DNA of 64,000 nt from Pseudomonas aestuarii (GCF_027988105.1 NZ_JAQJZJ010000002.1:248001-312000), one strand, 5' to 3'. Positions 1 through 8,715 are shown, numbered from the stretch's first letter. The notes: a model not told the origin generated them from the sequence alone. Translations and numbers: made by a program.

Positions 1-2
1 TC

Positions 3-377
3 GACCTCGACCATTTCAAGCGGATCAACGACGACCACGGCCACAGCACCGGCGACGAGGTATTGATCGACGTTGCCGCCACACTGAAAAGCCAGCTACG
101 CAACGTCGACATGGTGTTCCGTTACGGCGGCGAAGAGTTTCTCGTACTGCTCTCGGGAACCTGCCGCGATGCCGCCTCCATGGTCGGCGAGCGCCTACGA
201 CATGCCGTGCAAGAACTGCAATGCCTGGCCCAGGGAATACCGATAGAAGTGTCGATCAGCCTCGGCTGCGCGAGCCTGCTGGCAGGCGAGTCGGCGGAAA
301 GCCTGTTGCGCCGCGCCGATAACGCACTATATGTAGCCAAGCGCGATGGGCGCAATCGCCTGAGCATGGCCGGCTAA
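3..377 (+). CDS. GGDEF-domain diguanylate cyclase, C-terminal part (truncated by window start)
   Basis: The reading frame is open from base 3, so only the C-terminal 124 residues are present. They are most of a GGDEF domain: the Mg-binding segment DLDHFKRIND near the start, then the active-site loop GGEEF at about residues 44-48, and the typical ending RADNALYVAKRDGRNR. The family makes cyclic di-GMP from two GTP. The intact signature suggests an active enzyme. Sensor or membrane domains upstream cannot be seen, so the input signal is unknown. The gene ends just before a strong bidirectional terminator and converges on rluB. Confidence 0.93.
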   Translation, partial: DLDHFKRINDDHGHSTGDEVLIDVAATLKSQLRNVDMVFRYGGEEFLVLLSGTCRDAASMVGERLRHAVQELQCLAQGIPIEVSISLGCASLLAGESAESLLRRADNALYVAKRDGRNRLSMAG

Positions 378-389
378 GAACAGCAGACA

Positions 390-419
390 AAAAAAGGGAC
401 TCAATCGAGTCCCTTTTTT
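390..419. terminator. Bidirectional rho-independent terminator
   Basis: A 13-bp perfect stem (AAAAAAGGGACTC / GAGTCCCTTTTTT) surrounds a 4-nt loop, with A- and T-runs on the outer sides. It lies between the convergent ends of the GGDEF gene and rluB and should work in both directions. Confidence 0.93.
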
Positions 420-448
420 CGCTGCCAAGATCGCGCTACCTCAGCGTG

Positions 449-1600
449 TTACTGCGGCTTGCGGCCACGACCAAAGCCTGGGCGCTGCCCTTCGCCCGCA
501 GGCTGGTTGCGCTGCTTGCCTGGTGTAGCTGGCTTGCGCCCAGAGCGCTCGCTCAACTCGACACCTGGACGCATAGGCTTGGGCTTGTTCGGGCTCTTCT
601 TGTTGACATCCCGCGGCCGCTCGGCCACGGCGGTCCCCTTGTCCGAAGCCGGACGACCTTGCTCCGCACGCCCCTTGTCTGCGCGCGGAGTACGCCCGGA
701 TCCAGCTGGGCTGCCATGGGAAGGGCGCAGCGTCCGCTGCGGACGCTCGCCGCGGCCGACCGGCTTGGCCGACTTGCGCTGCAGGCGATCGAGCTTGTCG
801 CGGGTCTTCTCTTTCATGTCCGGCAAGGCGACCGACTTGAGGCCAACTTCCTCGCTGAGAATATCCACTTCGCGCTGGCTCATTTCGCGCCAGCGGCCCA
901 TGGTCAGGTCCGAGGTGATGAATACCGGACCGAATCGCACGCGCTTCAAGCGACTGACAACCAAGCCCTGGGACTCCCACAGGCGGCGCACTTCACGGTT
1001 ACGCCCTTCCATCACCACGCAGTGATACCAATGGTTGAAGCCAACACCGCCCGGTGCGACCTTGATATCAGTGAACTTGGCCGGGCCGTCCTCGAGCATC
1101 ACCCCGGCCTTCAGGCGTTCGATCATTTCATCGTCGACTTCGCCACGCACGCGCACCGCGTACTCACGATCCATCTGGTAGGACGGGTGCATCAAGCGAT
1201 TGGCCAATTCACCGTCTGTGGTGAACATCAGCAAACCGGTGGTATTGATGTCGAGACGACCGATATTGATCCAGCGCCCTTCTTTAGGCCGCGGCAGGCG
1301 GTCGAACACGGTCGGACGACCTTCGGGGTCGTCGCGGGTGCAGATCTCACCTTCTGGCTTGTTATAGATGATCACGCGGCGCACGCTTTCGGCGGCTTCT
1401 TCGCGCTTGATCAGGCGGCCATCGATGGCGATGGCATCGTGCAGGTCGACACGCTGACCGAGGCCGGCAACCGCACCATTGACCTTGACTCGGCCGGCGC
1501 TGATCCAGCCTTCGATTTCGCGGCGTGAAGCCAGGCCCATGCGCGCCATGACTTTCTGCAATTTTTCGCCGGCCGGACTGTATTCTTCGGATTCACTCAT
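449..1600 (-). CDS. rluB: 23S rRNA pseudouridine synthase RluB
   Basis: This 383-residue protein is an RsuA/RluB-type pseudouridine synthase. An N-terminal S4 RNA-binding domain (about residues 10-70, EKLQKVMARMGLASRREIE) is followed by the catalytic domain, with the catalytic Asp117 in GRLDINTTGLL. The E. coli RluB family member modifies U2605 of 23S rRNA. ATG at 1600 is preferred over the in-frame ATG at 1642 because GGGAGGT lies 6-8 bases upstream of it. About 130 residues at the C-terminus form a basic, low-complexity Arg/Lys/Pro/Gly tail beyond the catalytic domain, a common but variable extension in Pseudomonas. Being near yciO and rnm recalls the yciV-yciO-yciL order of enterobacteria. 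Confidence 0.95.
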   Translation of the reverse strand: MSESEEYSPAGEKLQKVMARMGLASRREIEGWISAGRVKVNGAVAGLGQRVDLHDAIAIDGRLIKREEAAESVRRVIIYNKPEGEICTRDDPEGRPTVFDRLPRPKEGRWINIGRLDINTTGLLMFTTDGELANRLMHPSYQMDREYAVRVRGEVDDEMIERLKAGVMLEDGPAKFTDIKVAPGGVGFNHWYHCVVMEGRNREVRRLWESQGLVVSRLKRVRFGPVFITSDLTMGRWREMSQREVDILSEEVGLKSVALPDMKEKTRDKLDRLQRKSAKPVGRGERPQRTLRPSHGSPAGSGRTPRADKGRAEQGRPASDKGTAVAERPRDVNKKSPNKPKPMRPGVELSERSGRKPATPGKQRNQPAGEGQRPGFGRGRKPQ

Positions 1601-1859
1601 CTGGGCACCTCCCGGTGTATCTCTAGTGATGGACGACAACAAGTCGTCGAAGGGGCGAGGATCATACGCGAAACGCTCAACCTACGCACGGAATGAGAGT
1701 AGTCGGCAGACGAGCAGCCATCTGGCTTTACGACAGTCGGCACCTCGGCGATCCGCTGAACAGGCGCCGTAAGCCGTGCCCGGATGCATCCTGGCCACTA
1801 CCTGGCAAGCGCAAAACCATTTCAGCAGCGCAGTCCGCCTCGGTCAATGGAGCTCATGC

Positions 1860-2660
1860 TCAGTGACCGGGCTGCTCCTGCTCATCGGCGACCTCGGTCA
1901 GCTCCTCGCCTTCGACCAGGTCCAGCGCCGGCGCGGAAAAATCATCGAAATCGGTTTTCAAGCCCTGCTCCATGGTGTCCAACTCGGCTAGCAGGCTGCT
2001 GAAGCTGGTCTGCTCGCCTGCCTCCACTTGCGGTTCATCGGCGAGCGCCAGGTCGGCACGATCCTGCAGGCCTTGCGGCGCAGCGAGATCGTCATCGAAG
2101 GCCAGCACCGGCTCAGGTTCCAGCTCACGCAGGGCCGCCAGCGGCGGCAGTTGATCGAGACTCTTCAGATTGAAGTGATCGAGAAACGCCTTGGTGGTCG
2201 CCAGCATCGCCGGCTTGCCCGGCACGTCGCGGTAACCGACCACGCGGATCCACTCGCGCTCCAGCAGGGTCTTGACGATATGGCTGTTGACCGCCACCCC
2301 GCGAATATCCTCGATCTCGCCGCGGGTAATCGGTTGACGATAGGCAATCAGCGCCAGGGTCTCCAGCATGGCCCGCGAATACCGCTGCGGACGTTCTTCC
2401 CACAGGCGCCCGACCCAAGGCGCGTATATCTCGCGGACTTGCAGACGGTAGCCGGAAGCCACCTCGACCAGTTCGAAGGCACGCCCTTCGCAGGACTGGC
2501 GCAGCCGCTCCAGGGCTTTTTTGAACACCGCAGGCTCCGGGCGCTCCGCCTCCTCGAACAGTTCGAACAGACGCTCCAACGACTGCGGCTTGCCGGAGGC
2601 GAACAAGAAGGCTTCCAGCAGGCTGGCCAGCTCGCGGGGGTTGGTCAGGTTCATGGTCAT
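1860..2660 (-). CDS. scpB: Chromosome segregation and condensation protein ScpB
   Basis: This 266-residue kleisin-interacting winged-helix protein partners with ScpA and SMC. The family core (about residues 8-175) begins RELASLLEAFLFASGKPQSLERL and contains the conserved segment ALIAYRQPITRGEIEDIRGV. An acidic tail of about 85 residues follows. The start overlaps the scpA stop in an ATGA arrangement, so translation is probably coupled. The second ATG, two codons in, is also possible. The smc gene itself lies far away at 44.7-48.2 kb. Confidence 0.94.
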   Translation of the reverse strand: MTMNLTNPRELASLLEAFLFASGKPQSLERLFELFEEAERPEPAVFKKALERLRQSCEGRAFELVEVASGYRLQVREIYAPWVGRLWEERPQRYSRAMLETLALIAYRQPITRGEIEDIRGVAVNSHIVKTLLEREWIRVVGYRDVPGKPAMLATTKAFLDHFNLKSLDQLPPLAALRELEPEPVLAFDDDLAAPQGLQDRADLALADEPQVEAGEQTSFSSLLAELDTMEQGLKTDFDDFSAPALDLVEGEELTEVADEQEQPGH

Positions 2661-3484
2661 TCAGCTCGCGCACGTACGTGGATAGGCCCAAAGGCTTCAT
2701 TCTGCACCAACTCGACCAGCGATTCCTTGATCAGTTCGAGCACCGCCATAAAGGTCACCACCACACCCAGACGCCCCTCCTCAGCCGTGAAGAGCTCGAC
2801 AAAGGGCACGAAAGCGCCGCCCTTGAGACGCTCCAGCACTTCGCTCATGCGCTCGCGGGTCGACAGCGTCTCACGACTGACCTGGTGACTCTCGAACATA
2901 TCGGCGCGACGCAAGACTTGCGCCATCGACAACAAGAGTTCCTCCAGGTTGACCTCCGGCAGCAGTTTGCGCGCCTGAGCCTGCGGCGCATCCAGGCGCG
3001 GAACCGTCAGGTCACGACCAACCCGCGGCAGCCTATCGAGGCCTTCGGCAGCGGCTTTGTAGCGTTCGTATTCCTGCAGACGACGAATCAGCTCGGCGCG
3101 TGGGTCGTCTTCTTCCTCCGCGACCTCGCTCGAGCGCGGCAGCAGCATGCGCGACTTGATCTCGGCGAGCATCGCCGCCATCACCAGGTACTCGGCGGCC
3201 AGCTCCAGGCGCACCGACTGCATCAACTCGACATAGCCCATGTACTGCCGGGTGATTTCCGCCACCGGAATATCCAGCACATCGATGTTCTGTTTGCGGA
3301 TCAGGTAGAGCAGCAGGTCCAGGGGGCCCTCGAAGGCCTCGAGAAACACTTCCAGCGCGTCCGGCGGGATATACAAATCCAGCGGCATCTCGGTCACCGC
3401 CCGACCGTATACCAAAGCGAACGGCAGCTCTTGCTGGGCGCCGGCTTGACTGTCGGCGGGCTGTTCAGGTGACTGGCTGTGCAT
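2657..3484 (-). CDS. scpA: Segregation and condensation protein ScpA (kleisin)
   Basis: This 275-residue kleisin bridges the SMC heads and binds ScpB. The conserved N-terminal signature FEGPLDLLLYLIRKQNIDVLDIPV is clear at about residues 51-74. The ScpA-typical C-terminal winged-helix region ends near the stop. The first 35-40 residues (QSPEQPADSQAGAQQ) are poorly conserved and the chosen ATG has no strong ribosome site, so the true start could be the ATG at residue 33. It sits downstream of trpS in the same direction and overlaps scpB by four bases. Confidence 0.93.
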   Translation of the reverse strand: MHSQSPEQPADSQAGAQQELPFALVYGRAVTEMPLDLYIPPDALEVFLEAFEGPLDLLLYLIRKQNIDVLDIPVAEITRQYMGYVELMQSVRLELAAEYLVMAAMLAEIKSRMLLPRSSEVAEEEDDPRAELIRRLQEYERYKAAAEGLDRLPRVGRDLTVPRLDAPQAQARKLLPEVNLEELLLSMAQVLRRADMFESHQVSRETLSTRERMSEVLERLKGGAFVPFVELFTAEEGRLGVVVTFMAVLELIKESLVELVQNEAFGPIHVRARAE

Positions 3485-3505
3485 ATCGATTTAAGGCATC
3501 CCTAC

Positions 3506-4720
3506 TCAGCGGTAATTCAGACCCAGGGCCAAGCGCACCTCGGTCAAGGTTTCCCGTGCTTCATTGCGCGCGCGCTCGGCGCCATCGGCCAGGATACTGC
3601 GCAGCAACTCGGGGTTGCCCTGGTAATCGGCGGCACGCGCCTGCAAGGGCTGCAGCTCTTTTTGCACGGCCTCGATCAATGCTCCCTTGCAGTCCAGGCA
3701 GCCGATACCGGCACTCTTGCACCCTTGCTGAAGCGCAGCACGCGTCTCTTCGCTGGTGTAAATCTCGTGCAGCGGCCAAACCGGGCAGTGGGCAGGATTA
3801 CCGGGATCATCCCGACGCACCCGCGCTGGATCCGTGGGCATGCGCTTGATCTTCTCTTCGACCTCGGCATTGCTGTCACGCAGAAAAATTGCATTACCGC
3901 TGGACTTGGACATTTTCCCACCATCCAGCCCCGGCAGTTTCGGCGCATCGCTGAGCAAGGGTCGCGGCTCGGGCAACAACACCTTGCCGCCACCTTCCAG
4001 GTAACCGAACAGCCGCTCCTTGTCGCCGATGGTGATGCTCTGTTGCTCTTTAAGTAGCGCCTTGGCGGTTTCCAGGGCCTCGACATCACCCTGTTGCTGG
4101 TACGCCTTGCGCAAGTTGTTGTAGAGCGTGGCGGTTTTCTTGCCGAGCTTGCGGATTGCCGCCTCGGCTTTCAGCTCGAAGCCCGGCTCACGGCCATAGA
4201 GATGATTGAAACGCCGGGCCACTTCGCGCGCGAACTCGATATGTGCCAATTGATCGGCGCCGACCGGCACCAGCCCGGCCCGGTACAGCAGGATATCCGC
4301 CGCCTGCAGCAACGGATATCCGAGAAAACCATAGGTAGCGAGTTCCCGGCCCGGCAGCCGGTCTTGCCGTTCCTTGTAGGACGGTACCCGCTCCAGCCAG
4401 CTGAGCGGGCTGATCATCGACAGCAGCAGATGCAGTTCGGCGTGCTCCGGCACCTGCGACTGGATAAACAAAGTGGCTGAACTGGGACTGACCCCAGCGG
4501 CCAGCCAATCCACCGCCATGTCCATGACATGCTGGGAGACCGCCCCGACATCCTGGTAGTTGGTCGTCAGTGCATGCCAGTCGACGATACAGAAAAAGCA
4601 TTCGTATTCGTGCTGCAACTTGATCCAGTTCTTCAGCACGCCATGATAATGGCCTATATGCAAAGGGCCACTGGGACGCATACCAGACAGCACGCGGCGT
4701 TCGGAATCAACAAGGCTCAA
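3506..4720 (-). CDS. trpS: Tryptophanyl-tRNA synthetase
   Basis: This 404-residue class I aminoacyl-tRNA synthetase charges tRNA-Trp. It has the HIGH-type motif HIGHY (residues 21-25) and the KMSKS motif (269-273, followed by SGNAIFL). It is about 70 residues longer than E. coli TrpS. The extra part lies roughly at residues 185-250, between the two signatures, a feature of a TrpS subtype seen in Pseudomonas. The start is TTG, with only a weak AGG-type ribosome site. The gene ends 22 bases before scpA, suggesting a trpS-scpA-scpB operon. Confidence 0.95.
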   Translation of the reverse strand: MSLVDSERRVLSGMRPSGPLHIGHYHGVLKNWIKLQHEYECFFCIVDWHALTTNYQDVGAVSQHVMDMAVDWLAAGVSPSSATLFIQSQVPEHAELHLLLSMISPLSWLERVPSYKERQDRLPGRELATYGFLGYPLLQAADILLYRAGLVPVGADQLAHIEFAREVARRFNHLYGREPGFELKAEAAIRKLGKKTATLYNNLRKAYQQQGDVEALETAKALLKEQQSITIGDKERLFGYLEGGGKVLLPEPRPLLSDAPKLPGLDGGKMSKSSGNAIFLRDSNAEVEEKIKRMPTDPARVRRDDPGNPAHCPVWPLHEIYTSEETRAALQQGCKSAGIGCLDCKGALIEAVQKELQPLQARAADYQGNPELLRSILADGAERARNEARETLTEVRLALGLNYR

Positions 4721-4920
4721 ACCAGGCTACCTAAGCGAATCAACAAGAGGCGAAGTATAGCGAGGCGAGAAGCTGCCGCGGGAAAAACGACCGCGGAACC
4801 GTTCAGGCTCACGGCCGGTCATAAGCAATGATGCCGCCCGGCAAACTCGACGGCAGATTCGTGCGCCAACAGCAGTGCCAGATTTGACGCAAATCCTGAC
4901 CACTCGTCGAGGGTCACAGC

Positions 4921-5274
4921 ATGAAAAATCCCGCCGCCACTTTCGCCACCGCCCTGCTGGCAGCATCGCTGCTCCTGCCGCCGCTAACCGCTCAGGCCGG
5001 CTTGATCGGCACCCACGAAATCCTTGCCGAGCAAACGCTGCAAGCCGATCGCGACAAAGTCAGTGAATTCCTCAACCGTGCCGACGTCGAAAAACGGTTG
5101 CAAACCCTGCAGGTCCCCGCGGCCCTGGCCCGGAGCCGGGTGGATGCTCTGACGCCCGCGGAAACCGCCACCTTGGCCCGCCAGATCGACACTCTGCCGG
5201 CCGGCGGTGCACTCAGCGGTAGCGACTTCGTCGTCATCCTGCTGGTAGCGCTGCTGGTGGCACTGATTCTGTAG
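4921..5274 (+). CDS. Small exported membrane protein, PA2779/DUF6627-like
   Basis: A 117-residue protein has a Sec signal peptide (about residues 1-26, ending AQA-G), a short helical middle with the pattern RADVEKRLQTL, and a very hydrophobic C-terminal helix (about 98-117) that ends the protein with no tail. This matches the PA2779-type family, which is usually followed by a C39-type cysteine peptidase gene. Here no peptidase follows, since the next gene is convergent yciO. GAGGG precedes the ATG. The function is unknown; a periplasmic protein anchored by its C-terminal helix is the likely topology. Confidence 0.75.
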   Translation: MKNPAATFATALLAASLLLPPLTAQAGLIGTHEILAEQTLQADRDKVSEFLNRADVEKRLQTLQVPAALARSRVDALTPAETATLARQIDTLPAGGALSGSDFVVILLVALLVALIL

Positions 5275-5322
5275 CCGCGAACAAGCAGGCGCGCGGAATT
5301 CAGCGCTTATCGTGCGAGGCCT

Positions 5323-5949
5323 TCACACCTCGCCGAAAGGCGTCGGATCACCGCAGCCGACGCGAATGATTTGCGGCTCGTCATCCGCCAGATTGATTAC
5401 GGTCGAGGCCTCCAGCCCGCCAAAACCGCCGTCGATGATCAGGTCGACCTGATGTTCGAGAAATTGGCGCATTTCATAGGGATCACTCATCGGCAGCTTC
5501 TCGCCCGGCAGAATCAGGCTGACGCTCATCAGCGGCTCGCCGAGTTCGCTGAGCAGCGCTTGGGCAATGGGGTGATTGGGTACCCGCAGACCAATGGTGC
5601 GGCGCTTGGGGTGCAGCAACATGCGCGGCACTTCGCGAGTGGCATTCAGAATGAAGGTGTAAGGCCCTGGCGTGTGGTTCTTCAGCAAACGAAAGGCCCC
5701 GGTATCGACCTTGGCGAACAGACCGATCTGCGACAGGTCGCGACAAACCAGCGTGAAGTTGTGTTTGTCGTCCAGCTGACGCAGGCGACGGATACGTTCA
5801 ACCGCATTCTTGTCGCCGATATGGCAACCAAGCGCATAGGACGAATCGGTGGGATAAACCACCACGCCGCCGGCTCTAATGATCTCCACCGCCTGCTTGA
5901 TCAGGCGCAGCTGTGGGTTTTCCGGGTGAACCTGGAAAAATTGACTCAA
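5323..5949 (-). CDS. yciO: YciO/Sua5/YrdC-family protein (threonylcarbamoyl-AMP synthase-like)
   Basis: This is a YrdC-like nucleotide and RNA binding fold of 208 residues, the normal YciO length (about 206). Family motifs are seen: GGVVVYPTDSSYALGC near residues 27-42, KRRTIGLRVP in the middle, and a C-terminal STVINL. Relatives TsaC/Sua5 make threonylcarbamoyl-AMP for tRNA t6A, but the in vivo role of YciO is not settled. I chose the TTG at 5949, because AGGGAG lies 7 bases before it and the protein then starts MSQFFQ as in the family. The longer ATG frames would overlap rnm. Confidence 0.88.
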   Translation of the reverse strand: MSQFFQVHPENPQLRLIKQAVEIIRAGGVVVYPTDSSYALGCHIGDKNAVERIRRLRQLDDKHNFTLVCRDLSQIGLFAKVDTGAFRLLKNHTPGPYTFILNATREVPRMLLHPKRRTIGLRVPNHPIAQALLSELGEPLMSVSLILPGEKLPMSDPYEMRQFLEHQVDLIIDGGFGGLEASTVINLADDEPQIIRVGCGDPTPFGEV

Positions 5950-5962
5950 GCTAGCTCCCTGT

Positions 5963-6826
5963 TCAAATTGCAGTAGGCTGTCGGACATGCTGAAAACGCG
6001 CCCAAAGGGGCGACAAGTCCTCGGGTACAGGGCGATACATACCCAGTTCGGACCAGTCACCAGGTGCATGAAAGTCACTGCCGGCACTTGCCAGCAGGCC
6101 AAATTCGCGAGCCAGAATCGCCAGACCGCCGATCTGTTCTGCCGGTTGCATGCCGTTGACTACCTCCAGCGCATGGCCACCGGCAGCGACAAAATCGGCA
6201 ATCAACTTGCGCCGCTTACTACGAGTAAAGTCGTACTGCCACGGGTGCGCCAGGCTGATCGAGGCGCCCGCTTGTTGCAAGGTTGCAACGGCCTGCTGCA
6301 ACGTCGGCCAATGCTGCTTGACGTCCCCCAACTTGCCCGACCCAAGCCACTTGCGGAAGGCCTCGGCGCGATCCTTGACGTAACCGGCGCGCACCATGAA
6401 CTCGGCGAAGTGCGGCCGAGCCGGGGCGTTGCCACTATCTCCCAGCTCCTGCTGCACGGCCCGCGCACCGTCCAGCGCGCCGGGCATGCCTTTGCTGTCC
6501 AGGCGCTTACTGATTTCTGCGGCCCGCAACCAGCGCCCTTCATGCAACTCGGCGATCGACTGGAGCAATGCTGGCGCATCGCTGTCGAAGGCATAACCGA
6601 GGACATGAATAGTGGCGCCACCCCAGGTGCAGGACAACTCGATGCCATTGACCAGCTGCATATCCAGCGCCTGGGCGGCGGCACGTGCCTCCTCAAGCCC
6701 TTCCAGGGTGTCATGATCGGTCAGCGCAAGCAGCCGCACACCGCGCTCGTACGCCCGCGCAACTACCACCGCAGGCGCAAGCGCACCGTCCGAGGCTGTG
6801 CTGTGGCAATGTAAATCAACATCCAT
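5963..6826 (-). CDS. rnm: PHP-domain phosphoesterase, RNase AM / 3',5'-nucleotide bisphosphatase family
   Basis: This 287-residue PHP-family metallo-enzyme shows the metal ligands H6, H8, D13 (DLHCHSTASDG), D37, H38, D39 (LTDHDT), E63 and H74, with later SLAHP and GSDFHAPG motifs. The E. coli homologue YciV (RNase AM) trims 5' ends of 23S, 16S and 5S rRNA. Other members hydrolyse 3',5'-bisphosphonucleotides. It is 13 bases upstream of yciO on the same strand and probably cotranscribed. Proximity to rluB gives a small cluster linked to RNA maturation or modification. Confidence 0.88.
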   Translation of the reverse strand: MDVDLHCHSTASDGALAPAVVVARAYERGVRLLALTDHDTLEGLEEARAAAQALDMQLVNGIELSCTWGGATIHVLGYAFDSDAPALLQSIAELHEGRWLRAAEISKRLDSKGMPGALDGARAVQQELGDSGNAPARPHFAEFMVRAGYVKDRAEAFRKWLGSGKLGDVKQHWPTLQQAVATLQQAGASISLAHPWQYDFTRSKRRKLIADFVAAGGHALEVVNGMQPAEQIGGLAILAREFGLLASAGSDFHAPGDWSELGMYRPVPEDLSPLWARFQHVRQPTAI

Positions 6827-7143
6827 AAGGAACGCTTTCTCGGAAATTTATGTTTGTTATTATGCCGACACCGGCGAATTCTTGCTGACATCACTCATAG
6901 ATGATTGAAATAAACTGGCAAATTGAGGCTGGCCCACAGGGCAAGCGAAGCGCATCAACAGCGAAATTATCCTGCGGTAAATAAGCATGGTGATGGACCG
7001 TCTAGCCGTCGCTTACGACCTCGCGCAACGGCCTGTCAACCGGCTAACTTTTCATCCGCCTGCACAACTATTGCTCGACTTTGCCAGTCCGTACTGTTTT
7101 TCTGCGCTAATACCGACCGGCGCACCTGCCATTAAGGATCGAA
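6827..7143. other. Divergent intergenic region, no gene recognised
   Basis: This 317-bp region separates divergent rnm and yciI and must hold both promoters. It is relatively AT-rich near 6840-6930. The open frames inside it lack family signatures, and I see no RNA gene. Confidence 0.6.
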
Positions 7144-7443
7144 ATGCTCTACGCCATTATCGCCACCGATGTCGAAAACTCCCTGGAAAACCGTCTGGCT
7201 GCTCGCCCCGCGCACCTCGCTCGGCTGGAGCAGTTGAAGAGCGAAGGTCGTCTGGTACTCGCCGGCCCGCACCCGGCGGTCGACAGTAACGACCCGGGTT
7301 CGGCAGGCTTCTCCGGCAGCCTGATCGTTGCCGAGTTCGACTCGCTCAATGCCGCCCAAGGCTGGGCCGATGCCGACCCTTACCGCGCTGCGGGTGTTTA
7401 CGCCTCGGTGCTGGTCAAGCCGTTCAAGCTGGTACTGCCCTAA
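7144..7443 (+). CDS. yciI: YciI-family protein
   Basis: This 99-residue single-domain ferredoxin-like protein has YciI signatures: an N-terminal [13 protein letters not shown], an [22 protein letters not shown] segment carrying the conserved His, and an [22 protein letters not shown] segment with the conserved Asp. AAGGA precedes the ATG. The family is related to chlorinolone-type isomerases, but cellular roles are unknown. It sits before the Cpx cluster, as in other Pseudomonas. Confidence 0.9.
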   Translation: MLYAIIATDVENSLENRLAARPAHLARLEQLKSEGRLVLAGPHPAVDSNDPGSAGFSGSLIVAEFDSLNAAQGWADADPYRAAGVYASVLVKPFKLVLP

Positions 7444-7502
7444 TCCGCATGCCGGCTGCTCAGTGCTCGCCCACAACAATCCATCAGGACATAGGAGTTC
7501 CG

Positions 7503-7901
7503 ATGCGCCCAGGCCCGTGGTCTTTTCTATTAGCGCTGTTGCTGCTGCCTATTGACCTGCATGCCGAGCAGACCCCGCCCGCTTTCCCCGCAGCGGCTAC
7601 GGCAGAGCAAGCGCAGATAGACGCCCTCAAGCAGCGCCTGGCCATCAGCGAGCAACAACGCGAAGCGTTGGGCACGGAACTGCAAGCCCGCGAAAGCGAA
7701 ACCGTGCAATTACAGCGCCTACGCCAGGAAAATCAACGCCTCAAGCTGCAACTGAAAAAAAACCAGGCCGTTGCGCCCCAGCCTTTGCTCGATGATCGGC
7801 AACAATGGTTTGCCGTCGGCGCCAGCGCAGCACTGCTGGGCGTCATTCTCGGCGGATTGCTGCGCGGCAAACGCCGCTCGCGGCGTGAATGGATAAATTG
7901 A
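7503..7901 (+). CDS. Exported coiled-coil protein with C-terminal membrane anchor
   Basis: A 132-residue protein has a signal peptide (about 1-22), a coiled coil (about 35-90, repeated Glu/Gln/Leu/Arg heptads), one transmembrane helix (about 104-122) and a basic tail (RGKRRSRREWIN). The layout resembles the C-terminal half of YgiM/TIGR04211 SH3 proteins but without the SH3 domain. AGGAG lies six bases before the ATG at 7503. Its stop is 7 bases before cpxR, so it is probably the first gene of the cpxR transcript. Its role is unknown; an accessory of envelope sensing is a guess from context. Confidence 0.8.
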   Translation: MRPGPWSFLLALLLLPIDLHAEQTPPAFPAAATAEQAQIDALKQRLAISEQQREALGTELQARESETVQLQRLRQENQRLKLQLKKNQAVAPQPLLDDRQQWFAVGASAALLGVILGGLLRGKRRSRREWIN

Positions 7902-7908
7902 AGCCAGC

Positions 7909-8586
7909 ATGAGCGCTCTCCTCCTGATCGACGACGACATCGAACTGTGCGAACTGCTGGCCAGCTGGCTGAGCCAGGAAGGCTTCCAGGTCAGCGCCTG
8001 TCATGATGGCAACAGTGCACGTCTCGCCCTGGCCAACCAGGCCCCCGATGCGGTGGTACTCGACGTGATGCTGCCGGACGGCAGCGGCCTGGAGTTGCTC
8101 AAGCAATTGCGCAGTGATCACCCCGAGCTACCGGTGCTGATGCTCTCAGCCCGTGGCGAGCCGCTGGATCGCATCCTTGGCCTGGAGCTTGGCGCCGACG
8201 ACTACCTGGCCAAACCCTGCGACCCCCGCGAACTGACCGCCCGTTTGCGCGCCGTACTGCGCCGCAGTCTGCATCCTGCCGTATCCAGCCAGCTGCAACT
8301 GGGCGACCTGTGCTTCAGCCAGGCACGTGGCGTGGTGACGATTGGCGAGTACGAGGTCATTCTCACCCTGTCGGAAAGTCGCCTGCTCGAGGCCTTGCTG
8401 CAGCAGCCCGGCGAACCCGTGGACAAGCAGGAACTGGCGCAACTGGCGCTGGGCCGCAAGCTGACGCTGTATGACCGCAGCCTGGACATGCACGTCAGCA
8501 ACCTGCGCAAGAAACTCGGCCCTCACCCGGACGGCCGCCCGCGCATCCTCGCCTTGCGCAGCCGCGGTTACTACTACAGCGCCTGA
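7909..8586 (+). CDS. cpxR: Response regulator CpxR (OmpR/PhoB family)
   Basis: This 225-residue two-component regulator has a receiver domain (about 3-115) with acidic pocket D8/D9, phosphoacceptor D52 (VVLDVMLPDGSG), switch Ser80 and Lys102 (YLAKPCDP). A C-terminal OmpR-type winged helix (about 130-225) ends RSRGYYYSA. Clustering with a Spy-like protein and a CpxA-like kinase makes CpxR the best name. In P. aeruginosa CpxR controls envelope stress genes and mexAB-oprM. GTAAA repeats of CpxR-site type follow the gene. Confidence 0.92.
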   Translation: MSALLLIDDDIELCELLASWLSQEGFQVSACHDGNSARLALANQAPDAVVLDVMLPDGSGLELLKQLRSDHPELPVLMLSARGEPLDRILGLELGADDYLAKPCDPRELTARLRAVLRRSLHPAVSSQLQLGDLCFSQARGVVTIGEYEVILTLSESRLLEALLQQPGEPVDKQELAQLALGRKLTLYDRSLDMHVSNLRKKLGPHPDGRPRILALRSRGYYYSA

Positions 8587-8592
8587 GATTCT

Positions 8593-8634
8593 GGGTAAAG
8601 CCAAGTCCGGCTCGCCTTTACTCAGGCTTTACCC
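8593..8634. promoter_or_regulatory. Putative CpxR binding region
   Basis: On the minus strand two GTAAA units are separated by 6 bases (TTTAC at 8617-8621 and 8628-8632 on the plus strand). A third, opposite GTAAA lies at 8595-8599. The outer units form a perfect 10-bp inverted repeat (GGGTAAAGCC at 8593-8602, GGCTTTACCC at 8625-8634). GTAAA-N5/6-GTAAA is the known CpxR site form. It lies about 80 bp before the Spy-like gene. Confidence 0.75.
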
Positions 8635-8715
8635 TTGCCTGACGGCCCTTGACCTTGACCGCTCTAGACTGGGCACATCCGGTAACTGACCGGCATCGAG
8701 ACAAGGAGACACACC

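Noticed and set aside
446..1528. 360-codon plus-strand frame opposite rluB
   Set aside because: rluB on the other strand has a catalytic motif and ribosome site; this frame has none.
6923..7135. Short frames in the rnm-yciI gap, including a 27-codon one at 6901
   Set aside because: No ribosome site of note, no family pattern, atypical composition.
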